Shown: positions 21,570 to 29,305 of the stretch, piece by piece
How positions within the stretch are numbered: the first letter of the stretch is position 1
Layout of the letters: each line of letters opens with the position of its first letter
Source of the DNA: Roseomonas xinghualingensis
Lineage (GTDB): Bacteria; Pseudomonadota; Alphaproteobacteria; Acetobacterales; Acetobacteraceae
Direction: 5' to 3'
Length of the DNA stretch: 64,000 bases
Assembly (NCBI RefSeq): GCF_025791835.1
Contig: NZ_JAOXLP010000006.1
Coordinates: 62,001-126,000, forward strand
The notes under the pieces: model-generated
What the model was told of the DNA's origin: nothing
Databases searched by the model: none
The model's input: only the letters and a program-made list of their open reading frames with translations
Program-made: the position numbers and the translations under genes

Positions 21570-23807
21570 TCAGGCCTTTTCCACAAAACGGTCGAGGACG
21601 CGCTTCTGGCCCGCCTTCTCGAAATCGACTTCCAGGCGGTCGTCATCGACCGCCACGACGCGTCCATAGCCGAATTTCTGATGGAAGACGCGCTGGCCCA
21701 CCGCCATAGCATCCGCGTGCGCCGGGCGCTCCTTCACCTCCCAGGCGCCGGCCTCGATCACGCGGGCGGGGCGCTGGGATGAGATGGGAAACTGGCCGGA
21801 GAAGACGGTGGGCGCATCCACCATCCGGCTGCGCTGCATGGCGCCGCTGCCCTCGCGCTCGATCTGGTCGGGCGGAAGCTCATCGAGGAAGCGGGATGGG
21901 ATGGCGGCGGACCAGTTGCCGTACACACGGCGGTTCGCGGCATGGGAGATCACCGCCATCTTCCGCGCGCGCGTGATACCGACATAGGCGAGGCGCCGCT
22001 CCTCCTCCAACGACTTGGTGCCGCCCTCGTCCAGGGCGCGCTGGTGCGGGAACAGCCCCTCCTCCCACCCCGGAAGGAAGACAAGGTCGAATTCCAGCCC
22101 CTTGGCGGCATGCAGCGTCATCAGGGAGACGCGGGCGCCTTCGGAATTCTCGTCATTCTCCATGACGAGGGCGACATGCTCCAGGAAGCCTTCCAGCGTG
22201 GCGAACTCGCCGATGGCGCGGACGAGTTCCTTCAGGTTCTCCAGGCGCCCCGGTGCCTCGGCCGATTTGTCCTGCTTCCACATCTCCGTGTAGCCGGACT
22301 CGTCGAGCATGGTGGCGACGGCCACCACATGCCCATCCTTCTGCATCAGGGCGCGCCAGCGGGCGAAGCCGTCGAACAGCTCGCGCATGGCGGCGCGGGG
22401 CTTGGCGCGCAGCGCTTCCGTGCGCGCGAGGCGCTCGGCGGCGATGGCCAGCGGAATGCCCTGCTCGCGCGCGCCCAGATGCATCTGCTGCAGGGCGCCG
22501 TCGCCGATGCCGCGCTTGGGGGTGTTGACGATACGCTCGAAGGCCAGGTCGTCGCTCGGCTGGTGGAGGACGCGCATATAGGCCATGGCGTCGCGCACCT
22601 CGGCACGCTCATAGAATTTCTGGCCGCCGACCACGCGGTAGGGGATGCCCAGCGTGATCAGCCGCTCTTCGAAGGCACGGGTCTGGAAGCCGGCGCGGAC
22701 GAGGATGGCCATTTCGCCCAGGGACACACCCTTGCGCTGCGCCTGCTCAATCCGCTCGCCGACCATGCGGGCCTCCTCCTCGGAGTCCCAGAGGGAGACA
22801 ACGCGGATCTTCTCGCCATCGGCATCGTTGCGGCCAGGCCGCAGGGTCTTGCCCAGGCGGCCTTCATTCTTCGCGATCAGATGCGAGGCGGCGGCGAGGA
22901 TGGGGCGCGTGGAGCGGTAGTTGGACTCCAGCCGCACGATCTTCGCGCCCGGAAAGTCCTTCTCGAAGCGGAGGATGTTCTCCACCTCCGCACCGCGCCA
23001 GGAATAGATGGACTGGTCGTCGTCACCCACGCAGCAGATGTTCTTGTGGTCCTGCGCCAGAAGGCGGAGCCAGAGATACTGCACCGTGTTCGTGTCCTGG
23101 TACTCGTCCACCAGGATGTAGCGGAAGGCGCGGTGATACTGCGCCAGCACATCCGGCTGGGTTCGCAGGATCTCTGTCATGTGCAGCAGCAGGTCGCCGA
23201 AATCGGCGGCGTTCAGCGCCTTCAGCCGGGACTGGTATTCCTCGTAAAGCGTGCGTGCCTTGTTGTTGGCGTAGTCGCTGTCCTCGACGGGAGAGACGCG
23301 CGCGGGCGTCAGGCCCCGGTCCTTCCAGCGCTGGATCACGGCCATCAGCCCCTGGGCGGGCCAGCGCTTCATGTCCACGGCATTGGCGTCCATCACCTGC
23401 TTCAGCAGGCGCATCTGGTCGTCCGTATCCAGGATGGTGAAGGAGCTGGTCAGGCCGACATATTCGGCATGCCGCCGCAGCATCCGTGCGCAGAGGGCAT
23501 GGAAGGTGCCGAGCCAGAGCCCTTCCGCCGGGCGGCCGAGGATGGCGGAGACGCGTTCCCGCATCTCCTTCGCCGCCTTGTTGGTGAAGGTGACGGCCAG
23601 CACCTGGTTGGGGAAGGCGCGGCGCGTCATCAGGATATGGGCGAAGCGGGTGGTCAGCACCCGCGTCTTGCCGGTGCCCGCCCCGGCCAGGACGAGAACC
23701 GGGCCGTCCACCGTCTCCACCGCCTCGCGCTGCTCTGGATTGAGCTTCGTGAGGTAGTCGGGCTGCGGCGCCGGGAGGTCGGATGGGGGCTGGACTGGTG
23801 GGAACAC
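21570..23807 (-). CDS. UvrD/PcrA-type superfamily 1A DNA helicase
   Basis: This 3'-5' helicase acts in repair and replication-fork clearance. From the GTG at 23807 it has 745 residues. Motif I is LAGAGTGKTRVLT (residues 40-52). VDEYQDTN is motif II, DDQSIYSWRGA is motif III, and FVPLVFLPGWEEGLFPH-like and EERRLAYVGITRARK are motifs V and VI. A C-terminal Tudor-like segment (FGYGRVVAVDDDRLEVDFEKAGQKR) supports PcrA/UvrD over Rep. The frame is open to 24104 but that extension overlaps the divergent transporter. The exact start is not certain, as no strong ribosome site is seen. Confidence 0.93.
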   Translation of the reverse strand: MFPPVQPPSDLPAPQPDYLTKLNPEQREAVETVDGPVLVLAGAGTGKTRVLTTRFAHILMTRRAFPNQVLAVTFTNKAAKEMRERVSAILGRPAEGLWLGTFHALCARMLRRHAEYVGLTSSFTILDTDDQMRLLKQVMDANAVDMKRWPAQGLMAVIQRWKDRGLTPARVSPVEDSDYANNKARTLYEEYQSRLKALNAADFGDLLLHMTEILRTQPDVLAQYHRAFRYILVDEYQDTNTVQYLWLRLLAQDHKNICCVGDDDQSIYSWRGAEVENILRFEKDFPGAKIVRLESNYRSTRPILAAASHLIAKNEGRLGKTLRPGRNDADGEKIRVVSLWDSEEEARMVGERIEQAQRKGVSLGEMAILVRAGFQTRAFEERLITLGIPYRVVGGQKFYERAEVRDAMAYMRVLHQPSDDLAFERIVNTPKRGIGDGALQQMHLGAREQGIPLAIAAERLARTEALRAKPRAAMRELFDGFARWRALMQKDGHVVAVATMLDESGYTEMWKQDKSAEAPGRLENLKELVRAIGEFATLEGFLEHVALVMENDENSEGARVSLMTLHAAKGLEFDLVFLPGWEEGLFPHQRALDEGGTKSLEEERRLAYVGITRARKMAVISHAANRRVYGNWSAAIPSRFLDELPPDQIEREGSGAMQRSRMVDAPTVFSGQFPISSQRPARVIEAGAWEVKERPAHADAMAVGQRVFHQKFGYGRVVAVDDDRLEVDFEKAGQKRVLDRFVEKA

Positions 23808-23881
23808 AGGGGCGGCTATAGAACGGGACGCGAACCCGCGCCAAGCATTCGGCCCCACTTGGTGCGGAGGGGGGTCGCCGC

Positions 23882-24820
23882 TTGCCGCTTCGTCTCGCGC
23901 TCGAATGGTCCGCCCGGAATGGGGGCGCCCTGCTGGCGGTAGGGATTTTCGCGGGATTGCTGACCCCACCCATCGCCGCCGCGCTGCGAGACGTGGTGAC
24001 GCCGGTCGTTGCCTGCCTGATGACGCTGGTGCTGCTCCGGGTCGATCCGGCGCAGGTGGTTTCCTATCTCCGCCGGCCGGTGCTGGTGGCCGCCCTCCTG
24101 GCATGGGTGCTGCTGGCCTGCCCGCTGCTGGCCTTCGCCATGGCCAGGCTGACTGGGCTGGATGGCGCCCTAGGGGCCGCTCTGGTCATCATGGCCACGG
24201 GCTGCGCCGCCACCTCCTCCCCCGCCTTTGCCCGACTGGTGGGGCTGGATGGGGAGGTTTCGCTGGTGGTGGCGGTGCTTTCCACCCTGCTGGTGCCCTT
24301 CACCGCCCCTCCCCTGGCGCTGGGATTGCTGGGGATCGACCTGTCCATCTCCATGCCGGCCCTGATGGGGCGGCTGGTGCTGGTGGTCGGGCTGCCGCTG
24401 GTCCTCTCCATGCTCATCCGGCGGCTCGTCCGGCGGGAGGTACTGGAGGATTGGGGCCGGGCGGTGGACGGCACTGTCGTGTTGCTGGTCGTGCTCTACG
24501 GCTTCGGGATCATGGATGGCGTCCTGGCCCGGCTGATGGCGTCACCGGGCTTCGTCCTGGGCGGGACGGCGCTGGCCTTCGCCGGCTCCTTCGCGCTGAA
24601 CGCGGCCACCGCCCTGGCCTTCGCCCCAGCCGGGAAGCGGGTGGCGCTCTCGGCCGGGCTGCTCTCGGGCAACCGGAACATGGCGCTGTATTTCGCGGTG
24701 CTGCCAGCAGCGACGGATGCGCGAATCCTGCTCTTCTTCGCCCTCTGCCAGTTCCCGCTCTTCCTCAGCCCCTTTCTGCTGCGGCCGGTGTACCGGCGGC
24801 TCAAGGCGGAGCATCCCTGA
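23882..24820 (+). CDS. BASS-superfamily (bile acid:sodium symporter-like) transporter
   Basis: This is a 312-residue integral membrane protein with about 9-10 helices. The repeated segments GLLTPPIAAALRDVVTPVVA and ALVIMATGCAATSSPAFARL, and the late motif GLLSGNRNMALYFAVLPA, resemble SBF/BASS transporters, which carry organic anions with sodium. The substrate is not known. The start is TTG with a good Shine-Dalgarno (GGAGGGGG about 9 bases upstream). It is divergent from the helicase and converges on the unknown exported protein across 28 bases. Confidence 0.7.
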   Translation: MPLRLALEWSARNGGALLAVGIFAGLLTPPIAAALRDVVTPVVACLMTLVLLRVDPAQVVSYLRRPVLVAALLAWVLLACPLLAFAMARLTGLDGALGAALVIMATGCAATSSPAFARLVGLDGEVSLVVAVLSTLLVPFTAPPLALGLLGIDLSISMPALMGRLVLVVGLPLVLSMLIRRLVRREVLEDWGRAVDGTVVLLVVLYGFGIMDGVLARLMASPGFVLGGTALAFAGSFALNAATALAFAPAGKRVALSAGLLSGNRNMALYFAVLPAATDARILLFFALCQFPLFLSPFLLRPVYRRLKAEHP

Positions 24821-24848
24821 AGCCCCGCCGCGGCAGTCCCGGCTCAGC

Positions 24849-26174
24849 TCAGAGCCTCGGCCCGCCCGATGCCGGCCCCTGGCGCGGCGCCGGTCCCGAG
24901 GCCGGCCGCAACTCGACCCCCAGAAGAAGGACGCGCAATGCGCCCTGGCCGAGTTCCTCGATGCGCGCATTGACCTGCACGGGCGGCCCTTCAGGGTTGG
25001 CGGGGTCACGGCCTGTCCAACTGAACACCACGCCGTTTTCCTGCATGTAGGTCGGGCGGCCGTATTTCTCCTCCAGTGCCGCGCGCAGCTGATCCCTTGT
25101 CGCCGTCCCCATGCGCTGGCCGGATGTCACCAAGGTCACAAGGTTTCCGGGCCCTGTCCGATAGGAGAGGCAGGCCTCTGCCGTGTCCGGCACGGTGAAG
25201 GGTTCCGGCTCGGCCATACGCACCGCGGAAGCGGTCGGTGCACGCTCGATGCCACAGGGCGGCACCGTCCGATCCGGAGCCCCCGAAAGCTTCTCGAAGA
25301 AGGCCTCTCCGCTATTGCCTGAATGCGAGCGTGAAACGGAGTAGGTTCGCGCCCCGATCGCCTGCGCCTCCGCCGCCGGCATGCCCAGCCGGATCCCCTG
25401 GATGTCCGCTGATTTCAGCGTGTCCATCGCCCCGGGGGCCACCGATGGGGGCCGGGCAGGCACGGATGTGCTCGTGAACTCGTGAATGACGCGGTTTTCC
25501 TTGAGCACCCGTGCGGCAACCGCGTCGGCACGGATCAGCAAAGGCCCCCCTCCTGTATCCGAAGCGGTGTCCACCATCCGGAACGCGATCTCCAGCGCCA
25601 CGCCGCTGGCCGCCACGGAACTCTGCATGTTGAGATTGAAGCGCTGCGCAAAGCTCCGCGCGGCGTTCACATCCTCGATGTTGATGAAGTTGATGTCCTC
25701 GGGGTTCCGGAACTGTACCCCATATGCCCGCCCCGTCACCGGATCACGAAGATTGACGAAGGATGTCTCGTTCAGGGGAATGGGATAGCCCCGGCGCCCC
25801 ATATCGTATTGATTGAGCTGCGTGCTGAGCCGGACGAGATAGATCCGTGATGGATCGAACTGGCGGTACAATGCTTCGAGCCGGGCCATCTCCCTGGCCT
25901 TGACCTGATCCCGATCGAAGGTGGTTGCGTTCCGGTAAGCCTGCGAGCGCTCAACCTGATCCGAGAAGTCCGGCGCCAGCCCTCCGACGCGGTGGTAGGC
26001 GATCATGGCGGTGACCGAATCCATTGGTGCCTGCCGGAACATCTCCGCACTTGGCGAGGCAACACGCGCTTCCGTCGCCTGTTGGCGATTCTGCGCGAGG
26101 CCCACCGCCGGAGCGATGGAGGCCAGAAGCATGGCGGCGAACATACAAACAGGACGAGCGCGAGTACCGTTCAT
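24849..26174 (-). CDS. Unrecognised exported protein
   Basis: I do not recognise this 441-residue protein with confidence; it faintly recalls the DUF4852 group. An N-terminal signal peptide (CMFAAMLLASIAPAVGLAQ) predicts export. The middle has FDPSRIYLVRLSTQLNQYDMG and NFINIEDVNAARSFAQRFNL. The C-terminal half has a cysteine pair (PPCGIERAP and AEACLSY) and a Pro/Gly-rich tail. The ATG has an excellent ribosome site (GGAGGAAGGAG just before it). The gene has more A/T at silent positions than its neighbours and an AT-rich upstream segment at 26210-26245, which hints at a different history. Confidence 0.75.
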   Translation of the reverse strand: MNGTRARPVCMFAAMLLASIAPAVGLAQNRQQATEARVASPSAEMFRQAPMDSVTAMIAYHRVGGLAPDFSDQVERSQAYRNATTFDRDQVKAREMARLEALYRQFDPSRIYLVRLSTQLNQYDMGRRGYPIPLNETSFVNLRDPVTGRAYGVQFRNPEDINFINIEDVNAARSFAQRFNLNMQSSVAASGVALEIAFRMVDTASDTGGGPLLIRADAVAARVLKENRVIHEFTSTSVPARPPSVAPGAMDTLKSADIQGIRLGMPAAEAQAIGARTYSVSRSHSGNSGEAFFEKLSGAPDRTVPPCGIERAPTASAVRMAEPEPFTVPDTAEACLSYRTGPGNLVTLVTSGQRMGTATRDQLRAALEEKYGRPTYMQENGVVFSWTGRDPANPEGPPVQVNARIEELGQGALRVLLLGVELRPASGPAPRQGPASGGPRL

Positions 26175-26514
26175 CGCTCCTTCCTCCCAGAAGCATCCTC
26201 TCGACCGGCTCTGTTTATATTATTTCTATATAGCAACATAGCGCCATTGTTGCGTCCTGGCTGGTGATACGGGGCCGACGCCGTGGATACGCTCCACGCC
26301 TCAGGCGATCTGCTTTGAATGTGAAGAGCGGTGCTGTCCGGGGCTCCTGCTCTTCTTTGCCCTCTGCCAGCCCCGCCTGCCCCTGCATCCCGGTGGGCAG
26401 GCGCGGATGCTCGGCATCGCCTCGGCCGCCAGGGTTCCGCGGGTGGTGCAGGTACCGACCGTGGCTGAAGCGATCCGACCCGAACTGGAGGGCTGAACGG
26501 CCCCGAACCCGCCG
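26175..26514. other. 340-base gap: AT-rich promoter segment plus a possible coding remnant
   Basis: Bases 26210-26245 are AT-rich (ATATTATTTCTATATAGC) and probably hold the promoter of the exported-protein gene on the minus strand. Bases 26347-26496 on the plus strand form an open stretch ending in TGA that reads LLLFFALCQ at its start and ARMLGIASAARVPRVVQVPT later. It has coding-like base use but no start codon or ribosome site. I see no complete gene, RNA gene or terminator here. Confidence 0.4.
26347..26496 (+). pseudogene. Possible C-terminal gene remnant (about 49 codons)
   Basis: This open frame ends at TGA 26494-26496 and converges on metF. Its first 24 bases match bases 24729-24752 of the BASS-like transporter gene with one mismatch, both encoding LLFFALCQ. 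The rest does not match. It could be a decayed gene end or chance. No N-terminal part was found upstream. Confidence 0.2.
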
Positions 26515-27450
26515 TCAGCCCTGGGGGCGTGCCCCCAGGATATGGGCGATGGCGTAGGTCAGGTCCGGGCGGTTCAGCGTGTAGAAATGGAACTCATCCA
26601 CACCATTGGCCTGGAGCAGCCGCACCTGCTCGGCCGCCACCACGGCGGCGACCATGCGGCGGGTCTCGGCGTCCTCGTCCAGCCCCTCGAAGAGCCGGGC
26701 CATCCAATCCGGCACCCCGGCGCCGCACATGGCAGAGAACTTGGCCACCTGGGCGAAATTCGTCACCGGCAGGATGCCCGGCACGATCGGCACGGTGATG
26801 CCGGCGGCATGGGCGCGGTCGATGAAGCGCAGGAAGGTGGGGGCGTCGAAGAAATACTGGGTGATGGCGCGCGTCGCGCCCGCATCGATCTTGCGCTTGA
26901 GGTTGTCGAGATCGGCCTCGGGGGAGACGGCGGCCGGATGGACCTCGGGATAGGCAGCCACCGAGATCTCGAAGTCGCCAATACGCTTCAGCCCGGCCAC
27001 CAGATCGGCGGCATAGGCATAGCCGCCCGGATGCGGGACATAACCCGTCTGCCCGGCCGGCGGATCGCCGCGGAGGGCCACGATGTGGCGGACGCCGGCA
27101 TCCCAGTAGCTGCGGGCGACCTCATCCACCTCCTCCCGCGTGGCCCCGATGCAGGTGAGATGGGCGGCGGGGGTCAGGCTGGTTTCCCGCAGGATGCGGG
27201 TGACGGTGGCATGGGTGCGGGCCTGGGTGGTGCCGCCGGCGCCATAGGTCACGGAGACGAAGCGCGGCCGCAGCGGCTCCAGCCGCTGGATGCAGGACCA
27301 GAGCTGCGCCTCCAGCGCATCGGTGCGAGGCGGGAAGAATTCGAAGGAGAGCAGCGGGGCGGGCATGGCCGTGAGCGAGGGCAGCGCCCCCACGCGCGGG
27401 CCGGTCAGCCAGTCCTGAAGCGTCTTGGCGGGGGGCGACATCTCGTTCAT
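26515..27450 (-). CDS. metF: MetF, methylenetetrahydrofolate reductase
   Basis: MetF is a flavoenzyme that reduces 5,10-methylene-THF to 5-methyl-THF for methionine synthesis. From the ATG at 27450 it has 311 residues. Family motifs are LSFEFFPPRT, SVTYGAGGTT, HLTCIGATREEV, IVALRGDPPAG, ITQYFFDAPTFLRFID and VPGILPVTNFAQV, and the C-terminus has VDEFHFYTLNRPDL. A stable hairpin lies immediately upstream of its ribosome site, so a leader-mediated control is possible. It is divergent from mlaA. Confidence 0.96.
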   Translation of the reverse strand: MNEMSPPAKTLQDWLTGPRVGALPSLTAMPAPLLSFEFFPPRTDALEAQLWSCIQRLEPLRPRFVSVTYGAGGTTQARTHATVTRILRETSLTPAAHLTCIGATREEVDEVARSYWDAGVRHIVALRGDPPAGQTGYVPHPGGYAYAADLVAGLKRIGDFEISVAAYPEVHPAAVSPEADLDNLKRKIDAGATRAITQYFFDAPTFLRFIDRAHAAGITVPIVPGILPVTNFAQVAKFSAMCGAGVPDWMARLFEGLDEDAETRRMVAAVVAAEQVRLLQANGVDEFHFYTLNRPDLTYAIAHILGARPQG

Positions 27451-27471
27451 GTCGCGCTTCTTAAAGCAGAA

Positions 27472-27503
27472 TGCGGCCATCCCGAAACGGGGATATGGCC
27501 GCA
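27472..27503 (-). promoter_or_regulatory. Terminator-like hairpin in the metF leader
   Basis: TGCGGCCAT (27472-27480) pairs with ATGGCCGCA (27495-27503), with an inner CCCG/CGGG helix. Read on the minus strand it is followed by TTCTGCTTT, then AAGAAG and the metF ATG 21 bases later. The position suggests an attenuator or a fold over the ribosome site. No known riboswitch class was recognised. Confidence 0.45.
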
Positions 27504-27657
27504 CGTCTCCTCCCCATGCCCCTTGCGTCCGACGCTGGCTGCCCCAAGCATTGTTGATGTTCCCATCACGGATGCACCACCGGAAATGGCCGCTGCGGAT
27601 ATTCCCCCTCTCCTGCCGCAGATGCTAACAGCCGGGTAATCTGGATTTTCCTGAGCC

Positions 27658-28485
27658 ATGCCCCCCATTTGCCCCGCTGCCCGCCGCCTGTCGGCGGCCC
27701 TCCTGGCCTTAACCCTCGTCAGCGGCGCCCTGGCGGGCTGCGCCACCCGCCCGCCTGCGGATGACCCGGAGGCACAGGAAGAGTTTCGCGCCACCAACGA
27801 CCCGATCGAGCCCTGGAACCGCGCGATGTACGACGTGCACCAGGCGATCGACACGGTGGTGCTGCGCCCCGTGGCGGTCGGCTACCGCGCCGTGGTGCCC
27901 CAGCCGGTGCGCCAGGGCGTGAGCAATGCGCTGAGCAACCTGCGCAGCCCGGTCATCCTGGTGAACGACGCGCTGCAGGGGGAGACGGAGCGCTTCTACA
28001 CCACCCTGACCCGCTTCCTGCTGAACAGCAGCATCGGTCTGGGCGGCCTCTTCGACGTGGCGAAGGAGATCGGCCTCCCGCCGCATACCGAGGATTTCGG
28101 CCAGACCTTCGCCGTGGCCGGGGTGGAAGAAGGCCCCTATCTCTTCATCCCCGTCCTGGGCCCGAGCAACCCGCGCGACCTGCTGGGCTTCGCCGCCGGC
28201 ATCGCGGCCGATCCCTTCACCTGGCTGACCTACGGCAACGCGGACCTGGCCGATACACTGAACTACGTCCGCACCGGGACCACGGTCGTCAGCACGCGCG
28301 AAAGCCTGCTGGACACGCTGGACGAGGTGGAGCGGACCAGCCTCGATCCCTATGCCACGCTGCGCAGCGCCTATCGCCAGCAGCGTGCCCGGGCGATCGC
28401 CAACACGCCAACAGCGGCCGAGACGGACCCGCAAGGCCTGGGAACCGGACTGGCGAGCGAAACGCCGGCGGCTCCAACGCCTTGA
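27658..28485 (+). CDS. mlaA: MlaA, outer-membrane phospholipid-removal lipoprotein
   Basis: MlaA (VacJ) extracts mislocalised phospholipids from the outer leaflet of the outer membrane and hands them to MlaC. It has 275 residues. The signal peptide ends in a lipobox LAGC (Cys27). Family motifs are NDPIEPWNRAMYDVH, FLLNSSIGLGGLFDVA, HTEDFGQTFAVAGV and GPYLFIPVLGPSNPRD. The C-terminal 60 residues are not conserved. mlaC follows after a hairpin-containing 142-base gap; the MlaBDEF transporter genes are not in this window. Confidence 0.94.
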   Translation: MPPICPAARRLSAALLALTLVSGALAGCATRPPADDPEAQEEFRATNDPIEPWNRAMYDVHQAIDTVVLRPVAVGYRAVVPQPVRQGVSNALSNLRSPVILVNDALQGETERFYTTLTRFLLNSSIGLGGLFDVAKEIGLPPHTEDFGQTFAVAGVEEGPYLFIPVLGPSNPRDLLGFAAGIAADPFTWLTYGNADLADTLNYVRTGTTVVSTRESLLDTLDEVERTSLDPYATLRSAYRQQRARAIANTPTAAETDPQGLGTGLASETPAAPTP

Positions 28486-28490
28486 TTTGG

Positions 28491-28512
28491 CCGCCCCGGC
28501 CAGCCGGGGCGG
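28491..28512 (+). terminator. Hairpin between mlaA and mlaC
   Basis: CCGCCCCGG (28491-28499) pairs perfectly with CCGGGGCGG (28504-28512) around a 4-base loop. No T-run follows, so it may slow transcription or protect the mlaA transcript end rather than stop transcription fully. Confidence 0.45.
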
Positions 28513-28627
28513 AACGGAAGCGTCGCCCTGGCGTTGAGGCGGCGAGCCCCACGCACCATCTCGGCGTGAGTGGACCGGCGCAGCCGCCGCCCCGCTCCGC
28601 CGTACAGAGAATGAGACGCCTGACCCG

Positions 28628-29254
28628 ATGATCGAACGACGCACCCTCCTGGCCGCCGGCGCCGCGCTGGCATTGGCGCGCGCCCTTCCTGCCAGCGCCC
28701 AGGGCGCGGATGCCGCCAGGGCCGCTGCCTTTATCCAGGCCACAGGCCGGGAACTGGTCGCCGCCATCAACAGCAATGCCCCCGTGGCGCGACGGCGGGA
28801 GCAGGTTGCATCCATCCTGCGCCAGGCAGTGGATGTGGATGGTGTCGGCCGCTTCATCCTTGGCCGCTGGTGGCGCCAGGCCACGCCGGAGGAGCAGGCG
28901 ACTTACCTCCGCCTCTTCGAGGAGACGCTGATCCGCAACCTCTCCGCCCGCTTTGGCGAGTATCAGGGGGTGCGCTTCTCCCTCGGCCGCAGCCAGCAGC
29001 GGACCGAGGACGACACCCTGGTGAACACCATCATCGAGCGCCCCAATTCGCCCGCCTTCACGCTCGACTGGCGCGTGGGCGAGGTGAACGGCCAGCCGCG
29101 CGTGGTGGATGTGATCGCCGAGGGCACCTCCCTTCGGCTGACGACCCGCAGCGAATACTCCGCCGTGATCAGCCGCAACGGCGGGCGCATCGCCGCGCTC
29201 CTGGATGCCATGCGGAACCAGGTGGCGCAGCTGGCGGCGCGCGAAGGGCGGTAA
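28628..29254 (+). CDS. mlaC: MlaC, periplasmic phospholipid carrier
   Basis: MlaC (Ttg2D-like) shuttles phospholipid between MlaA at the outer membrane and MlaFEDB at the inner membrane. It has 208 residues with an N-terminal export signal ERRTLLAAGAALALARALP ending SAQG. The mature part has the family pattern VGRFILGRWWRQATPEEQATYLRLFEE and FTLDWRVGEVNGQPRVVDV, then a C-terminal helix. The export signal starts with a twin-arginine-like ERR. Pairing with mlaA supports the call. A strong hairpin follows the stop. Confidence 0.9.
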   Translation: MIERRTLLAAGAALALARALPASAQGADAARAAAFIQATGRELVAAINSNAPVARRREQVASILRQAVDVDGVGRFILGRWWRQATPEEQATYLRLFEETLIRNLSARFGEYQGVRFSLGRSQQRTEDDTLVNTIIERPNSPAFTLDWRVGEVNGQPRVVDVIAEGTSLRLTTRSEYSAVISRNGGRIAALLDAMRNQVAQLAAREGR

Positions 29255-29260
29255 TGCGGA

Positions 29261-29292
29261 TTGCCTCTGCCTCCCCAGGGAGGCAGAGGCAA
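29261..29292. terminator. Strong bidirectional hairpin between mlaC and the M20 gene
   Basis: TTGCCTCTGCCTCCC (29261-29275) is a perfect inverted repeat with GGGAGGCAGAGGCAA (29278-29292). It gives a helix of at least 13 bp in the gap between convergent genes, with TT/AA ends on either side. Confidence 0.8.
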
Positions 29293-29305
29293 AGCCGCTG
29301 GCCGA

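Noticed and set aside
23808..24104. N-terminal extension of the UvrD/PcrA helicase
   Set aside because: It is Pro/Arg/Gly-rich shadow sequence that crosses the start of the divergent transporter gene.
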